A DNA stretch of 16,237 nt from Pelagibius sp050290145 (lineage in GTDB: Bacteria > Pseudomonadota > Alphaproteobacteria > Kiloniellales > Kiloniellaceae), in contig JBNKHC010000300.1 in NCBI GenBank assembly GCA_050290145.1, forward strand, positions 1 through 16,237. The letters are read 5' to 3'. This document shows, one piece after another, positions 12,543-16,237 of the stretch (positions are counted from its first letter, which is position 1; every line of letters begins with the position of its first letter). Both the position numbers and the translations under genes were made by a program. The notes below the pieces were generated by a model that saw only the letters and a list, made by a program, of their open reading frames with translations, was not told where the DNA came from and made no database searches.

Positions 12543-14174
12543 TCAGTGGCCCGCGCTGCCCATCCGCCGCGTGGTCAGCACCTCCTCCAGCCAGCCCAGG
12601 CGCATCTCCGGCACCGACTTCAGCAGCAGGTCGGTGTAGTCGTCGAAGGGCGGCGACAGCACCTTGGACTTGGGCCCGAAGCGCACCACGCGGCCCTGGT
12701 ACATCACCGCGATGGAATCGGCGATGGCCCGCACCGTGGCGATGTCGTGGGTGATGAAGAGGTAGGAAAGCTGGGTTTCCTTCTGCAGGCGCATGAGCAG
12801 CTTCAGGATGCCCTTGGCCACCAGCGGGTCGAGGGCCGAGGTCGGCTCGTCGCAGAGGATCACCTCGGGCTCCGCCGCCAGCGCCCGGGCGATGCAGACG
12901 CGCTGCTTCTGCCCGCCGGAAAGCTCGGCCGGGTAGCGGTCGATGAAGCCCTTACCCATCTCGATCTGGTCCAGCAGCTCGGCGACGCGCCTGGTCTTCT
13001 CCGCCCCGCGCAGGCCGAAGTAGAAGGTCAGCGGCCGGCCGACGATATCGCGCACCGTCTGGCGCGGATTCATCGCCGTGTCGGCCATCTGGTAGAGCAT
13101 CTGCACCTGGCGCAGCTGCTCCTTGTTGCGGTTGGCGAACTCCGGCGGCAGGACGGCTCCCTTGAAGGTCACCTCGCCCCTCGACGGCGGCAGCAGACCG
13201 GTGATGACGCGGGCCAGCGTCGACTTGCCCGAGCCCGACTCGCCCACCACCGCCAGGGTCTGGCCGCGCGGCAGGTGGACGTTGACGTCGTGCAGCACCT
13301 TGAAGTCGCCGGAGTAGGCGGCATCCACGCCGTCGATGCGCAGCAGGCTGTCGGTCTGGTCCGGCGCCTCCTCCTTCAGGGTCTGGCTCACCGAGACCAG
13401 ATCGCGGGTGTAGTCCTCCTTCGGCGCCTCGATGATCTGCTGAACCGAGCCGTACTCCACCATGTTGCCGTGGCGCAGCACCATGATGTCGTCGGAGATC
13501 TGGGCCACCACCGCCAGGTCGTGGGTAATGTAGAGCGCGGCGGTGTGGGTCTCCTCGATGGCCCGCTTGATGGCGGCCAGCACGTCGATCTGCGTGGTCA
13601 CGTCCAGGGCCGTCGTCGGCTCGTCGAAGACGATGAGCTCCGGGCCCGGGCAGAGCGCCATGGCGGTCATGGCGCGCTGCAACTGGCCGCCGGAGACCTG
13701 GTGCGGATAGCGCCGGCCGAAGGTGTCCGGGTCCGGCAGGCCGAGCACCCCGAAGAGGTACTTCGCCCGCTCCCAGGCCTCGCTGCGGCTCATCACGCCG
13801 TGACGCACCGCCGCCTCGACGACCTGGTCGCCCAGGCGGTGCGCCGGGTTGAAGGCCGCGGCTGCCGACTGCGCCACATAGCAGACGCGCCGGCCGCGGA
13901 TGTCGCGGATGCCGCTGCCACCCAAAGCCAGAATGTTCTCGCCATCCAGCAGCACTTCCCCGCCTGTGATGCGCACCCCGCCGCGGCCATAGGCCAGGGC
14001 GGCCAGGCCGATGGTCGACTTGCCGGCGCCCGACTCGCCGATGAGGCCCAGCACCTTGCCCTTCTGCAGCGTGAAGGAGACGCCATGGACGATCGCGATG
14101 TCCTTGGGCGGCTCACCCGGCGGATAGGCCGTGGCGCCGATCTTCAGGTCCCTGACTTCCAGCAGCTCAGCCAT
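12543..14174 (-). CDS. Double ABC ATPase of an oligopeptide-type importer (DppD-DppF fusion)
   Basis: This 543-residue protein carries two complete nucleotide-binding domains on one chain, the arrangement of YejF or GsiA. Domain 1 (about 3-265) has Walker A GESGAGKST (46-54), signature VSGGQLQR (160-167), Walker B IVFDEP (181-186) and switch His in ITHDL (218). Domain 2 (about 277-530) has Walker A GESGSGKST (311-319), signature LSGGQKQR (418-425), Walker B ILCDEP (439-444) and ITHDI. All ATPase motifs are intact in both halves, so both should hydrolyse ATP. The Q-loop of domain 2 reads LYQMADTAMNPR, where FQDPYASLNPR is common. The protein sits on the inner face of the membrane and powers the two permeases encoded upstream. 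Its start overlaps the end of the DppC-like gene by eight bases. Confidence 0.95.
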   Translation of the reverse strand: MAELLEVRDLKIGATAYPPGEPPKDIAIVHGVSFTLQKGKVLGLIGESGAGKSTIGLAALAYGRGGVRITGGEVLLDGENILALGGSGIRDIRGRRVCYVAQSAAAAFNPAHRLGDQVVEAAVRHGVMSRSEAWERAKYLFGVLGLPDPDTFGRRYPHQVSGGQLQRAMTAMALCPGPELIVFDEPTTALDVTTQIDVLAAIKRAIEETHTAALYITHDLAVVAQISDDIMVLRHGNMVEYGSVQQIIEAPKEDYTRDLVSVSQTLKEEAPDQTDSLLRIDGVDAAYSGDFKVLHDVNVHLPRGQTLAVVGESGSGKSTLARVITGLLPPSRGEVTFKGAVLPPEFANRNKEQLRQVQMLYQMADTAMNPRQTVRDIVGRPLTFYFGLRGAEKTRRVAELLDQIEMGKGFIDRYPAELSGGQKQRVCIARALAAEPEVILCDEPTSALDPLVAKGILKLLMRLQKETQLSYLFITHDIATVRAIADSIAVMYQGRVVRFGPKSKVLSPPFDDYTDLLLKSVPEMRLGWLEEVLTTRRMGSAGH

Positions 14175-14994
14175 CGCCGCGCCCTCCCTTCAGGCTGGCG
14201 GTGCGCTTCAGCAGCCAGTCGACCACCAGGTTGACGCAGATCGCCAGGCCGGCGATGGCGGCGCCGGGGACCAGCGCCGCGGGAATACCGAAGATGATGC
14301 CGTCCTTGTTGTCCTTCACGATGCCGCCCCAGTCGGCTTCCGGCGGCTGGATGCCAAGGCCGAGGAAGGACAGCGTCGAGAGGAACAGCACAGCGAAGGC
14401 GAAGCGCAGGCCGAACTCGGCGAGCAGCGGCGAGAGCGTGTTGGGCAGGATCTCGCGGAAGATGATCCACAGGCGCCCCTCGCCGCGCAGCCGCGCGGCC
14501 TCGACGAACTCCATCACCGTGATATCGACGGCGACCGCGCGGCCCAGGCGGAACACGCGGGTCGAGTCCAGGACCGCCATGACCAGGATCAGGATCCACA
14601 GTTCCTGCGGCAGCACCGCCAGCACGATGAGGGCGAAGATCAAGGTCGGGATCGACATCATCAGGTCGTTGATGCGCGACAGGCCCTGGTCGGTCCAGCC
14701 GCCCACCACCGCGGCGGTGAAGGACAGCATGACGCCCAGCGAGAACGACAGCACCGTGGCGGCCAGCGCCACGAAGATCGTCGTCTGCGCGCCGTAGATG
14801 AGACGCGACAGCAGGTCGCGGCCCAGGTTGTCGGTTCCCAGGAGGAAGTCGCCGCCGATGGGCAGCCAGATGTCGCCGACCACCTCGCGCTCGCCGTAGG
14901 GGGCGATCAGGGGCGCGAAGATGGCACAGAAGAGAGCGAGAGCCAGACCGGCAATGCCGACCCAGGCGCTCAAGGGTATCGCGCGCAGCTTCAT
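14167..14994 (-). CDS. ABC transporter permease, DppC type
   Basis: This 275-residue inner-membrane permease is of the DppC/OppC family of peptide/nickel/opine importers. The first membrane helix is at about 10-31. It is followed by the conserved HPLGTDNLGRD-like stretch (FLLGTDNLGRDLLSRL, 50-65), which marks the DppC class. The ATPase-coupling EAA loop is FVEAARLRGEGRLWIIFREI. Further helices run to the end (AIAGLAICVNLVVDWLL), and the domain is complete at the usual length. The ATG start overlaps the stop of the DppB-like gene (ATGA), and the stop overlaps the ATPase start. The reading frame stays open upstream, but that region belongs to the other permease. Substrate specificity cannot be read from permeases. 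Confidence 0.95.
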   Translation of the reverse strand: MKLRAIPLSAWVGIAGLALALFCAIFAPLIAPYGEREVVGDIWLPIGGDFLLGTDNLGRDLLSRLIYGAQTTIFVALAATVLSFSLGVMLSFTAAVVGGWTDQGLSRINDLMMSIPTLIFALIVLAVLPQELWILILVMAVLDSTRVFRLGRAVAVDITVMEFVEAARLRGEGRLWIIFREILPNTLSPLLAEFGLRFAFAVLFLSTLSFLGLGIQPPEADWGGIVKDNKDGIIFGIPAALVPGAAIAGLAICVNLVVDWLLKRTASLKGGRGDG

Positions 14995-16085
14995 CTTGGG
15001 TGCCTCAGACGCGGATTGGTGATAATCCCGAGGATATCCGCCGTCATGTTGAGCAGGATATAGACCGATGCGAAGATCAGGCCGCAGGCCTGCACCACCG
15101 GCATGTCGCGCACGGTCACCGCATCGACCATGTACTGCCCCATGCCGGGGTAGACGAAGACCACCTCGACCACCACGACACCAACGACGAGGTAGGCGAG
15201 GTTGAGCGCCACCACGGTGATGATCGGCGCCACCGCGTTGGGCGCCGCATGGTGCGCGATGATGCGCAGGGTATCGAGGCCCTTCAGCTCGGCCGTCTCG
15301 ATATAGGGCGACGACATGACGCTGATGATCGCCGCACGGGTCATGCGCATCATGTGGGCCAGCACCACCAGCACCAGGGTGGCGCAAGGCAGGATGATGG
15401 CCTCCAGCCGCTGGCCGAAGGACATGCCGGCATAGACGGTGGAGGGGAAGGTCACCCAGCCACCCTGCACGGCGATGAAGAGGATGAGGATGTAGCCGAC
15501 GAAGAACTCCGGCAGGGAGATCGCGCCGAGGGAGATCACGTTGATCACCCGGTCGGGCCAGCGGTCGCGGAAATGCACCGCCAGCATGCCGAGGCCGACC
15601 GCCAGCGGCACCGAAACCAGGGCGGCCCAGAAGGCCAGGAAAAGCGTATTGCCGAGGCGCAGGCCGATCTGCTCGGTGACCGAGTTGCCACTGGCCCAGG
15701 ACTTGCCGAAGTCGCCCTGCGCCACGCCGCCCAGCCACTCGAGGTAGCGGGTGAGCGCCGGCCTGTCGAGGCCGAGCTCGGCCCGGATGTTGGCCACCGC
15801 CTGGGGCGTCGCCGACTGCCCCAGGTAGGTCTGCGCGAAATCGCCGGGCAGGGCCTCGATGCCGAGGAAAACCACCACCGAGACGGCCCAGAGCAGCAGC
15901 ACGCTGAGGCCCAGCCGCTGCAGGAGCAGGGTCGCCAGCGGCATGCGGCGGCGCAGTGCCAAAAGGCCGCCGCTGCGCCCCTTGGGCGCGCCGCTGTCGT
16001 TGGCCGGCGACGGGCCCGAAAGGCCCGCCGCCGGGTTCCCCTGCGGTGCTCGGCCCGCCTCGGCCGGTCCGCTTTCCTGCGCCAT
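14991..16085 (-). CDS. ABC transporter permease, DppB type, with long polar N-terminus
   Basis: This 364-residue permease is of the DppB/OppB family. After the first membrane helix (about 53-75) comes the family-typical periplasmic region with LPGDFAQTYLGQSATPQ, ELGLDRPALTRYLEWLGG and GDFGKSW. Four to five further helices follow, with the EAA coupling loop IETAELKGLDTLRIIAHHAAPN and YPGMGQYMVDA near the end. Before the first helix lie 47 polar residues rich in Gly, Ala, Pro and Ser, which DppB proteins normally lack. An ATG at 15944 (MPLATLLLQRLG) would give a protein of ordinary length, but neither start has a clear ribosome site. The upstream ATG lies two bases after the substrate-binding-protein stop, which favours coupled translation from 16085. 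Confidence 0.93.
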   Translation of the reverse strand: MAQESGPAEAGRAPQGNPAAGLSGPSPANDSGAPKGRSGGLLALRRRMPLATLLLQRLGLSVLLLWAVSVVVFLGIEALPGDFAQTYLGQSATPQAVANIRAELGLDRPALTRYLEWLGGVAQGDFGKSWASGNSVTEQIGLRLGNTLFLAFWAALVSVPLAVGLGMLAVHFRDRWPDRVINVISLGAISLPEFFVGYILILFIAVQGGWVTFPSTVYAGMSFGQRLEAIILPCATLVLVVLAHMMRMTRAAIISVMSSPYIETAELKGLDTLRIIAHHAAPNAVAPIITVVALNLAYLVVGVVVVEVVFVYPGMGQYMVDAVTVRDMPVVQACGLIFASVYILLNMTADILGIITNPRLRHPR

Positions 16086-16087
16086 GG

Positions 16088-16237
16088 TTACGCCGTCAGC
16101 CAGACGCGCGTGGCAACGTAACCATTGGACATGTCGTTGCCGATGTCGTGGACGTAGCCCGCCACCTTGTTGGTGGTCGCGTTCACGAAGTCGTTGAACA
16201 TCGGCAGGATCAGGCCGCCTTCATCGCGCACCATGAG
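16088..16237 (-). CDS. ABC transporter substrate-binding protein, family 5, C-terminal end (partial)
   Basis: Read on the minus strand from the window edge, 49 residues end at TAA (16090-16088). They contain EGGLILPMFNDFVNA, KVAGYVHDIGNDMSNGYVATRVWL and a final TA. The pattern of a Pro-Met-Phe stretch, a KVxGY segment and a final Trp shortly before the stop is that of SBP_bac_5 (DppA/OppA-like) periplasmic binding proteins. The position just ahead of DppB/DppC/DppDF genes agrees. The ligand pocket and signal peptide lie outside the window, so the substrate remains unknown. It is followed two bases later by the permease start. Confidence 0.85.
   Translation of the reverse strand, partial: LMVRDEGGLILPMFNDFVNATTNKVAGYVHDIGNDMSNGYVATRVWLTA

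Noticed and set aside
10583..12754. Very long plus-strand open frame (about 720 codons) opposite the CocE gene
   Set aside because: It mirrors the GC-rich codon pattern of the minus-strand gene. Its translation is Gly/Arg/His/Gln-rich without any family motif, while the opposite strand has a complete serine-hydrolase triad.
12546..14234. Long plus-strand open frame (about 560 codons) opposite the double ABC ATPase
   Set aside because: The antisense translation has no domains, while the minus strand holds two perfect sets of ABC motifs.
14995..15738. Upstream extension of the DppC-like frame through the DppB-like gene
   Set aside because: The extension is arginine-rich and lacks similarity, while the ATG at 14994 overlaps the previous stop and starts a normal DppC protein.

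Overview
This GC-rich window (high G/C at third codon positions throughout) looks like the chromosome of an alphaproteobacterium, possibly of the Rhodospirillales/Kiloniellales type or a rhizobial relative. The taxonomic guess rests on GC content, the fused carnitine dehydrogenase-thioesterase, and a gene order I recall from alphaproteobacterial carnitine clusters. No alignment was run. No RNA gene, CRISPR array, insertion sequence or phage gene is visible, and no stretch over 300 bases lacks a gene.

Left block (1-9277): after the tail of an unknown gene, a GlxA/CdhR-type regulator (minus strand) faces a seven-gene plus-strand operon across a 77-base divergent promoter. The operon encodes a beta-keto-acid cleavage enzyme (CdhC), an HD-domain protein of unknown function, a fused L-carnitine 3-dehydrogenase/betainyl-CoA thioesterase (CdhA-CdhB), an acyl-CoA dehydrogenase, an ADP-forming acyl-CoA synthetase, a crotonobetainyl-CoA hydratase (CaiD) and an HSL-family esterase. 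Most junctions overlap by a few bases, which points to translational coupling.

Read as a pathway: gamma-butyrobetaine or crotonobetaine is activated to a CoA thioester (ADP-forming ligase), desaturated (acyl-CoA dehydrogenase) and hydrated to carnitinyl-CoA (CaiD). Free carnitine is oxidised to 3-dehydrocarnitine (CdhA), cleaved with acetyl-CoA to betainyl-CoA and acetoacetate (CdhC), and betainyl-CoA is hydrolysed to glycine betaine (CdhB). The esterase may release carnitine from acylcarnitines. The HD protein has no assigned step and is the most interesting open question. Its ligand pattern resembles PhnZ/TmpB-type diiron oxygenases.

Middle (9308-10402): one minus-strand gene for an unrecognised membrane protein of about 364 residues with five likely membrane segments.

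Right block (10541-16237): a minus-strand operon with the end of a family-5 substrate-binding protein, two DppB/DppC-type permeases, a double ABC ATPase on one chain, and a CocE/NonD-type serine hydrolase that starts one base after the ATPase stop. This looks like an oligopeptide-type importer coupled to a cytoplasmic hydrolase for the imported compound. The substrate is unknown, and a link to carnitine compounds is only a possibility.
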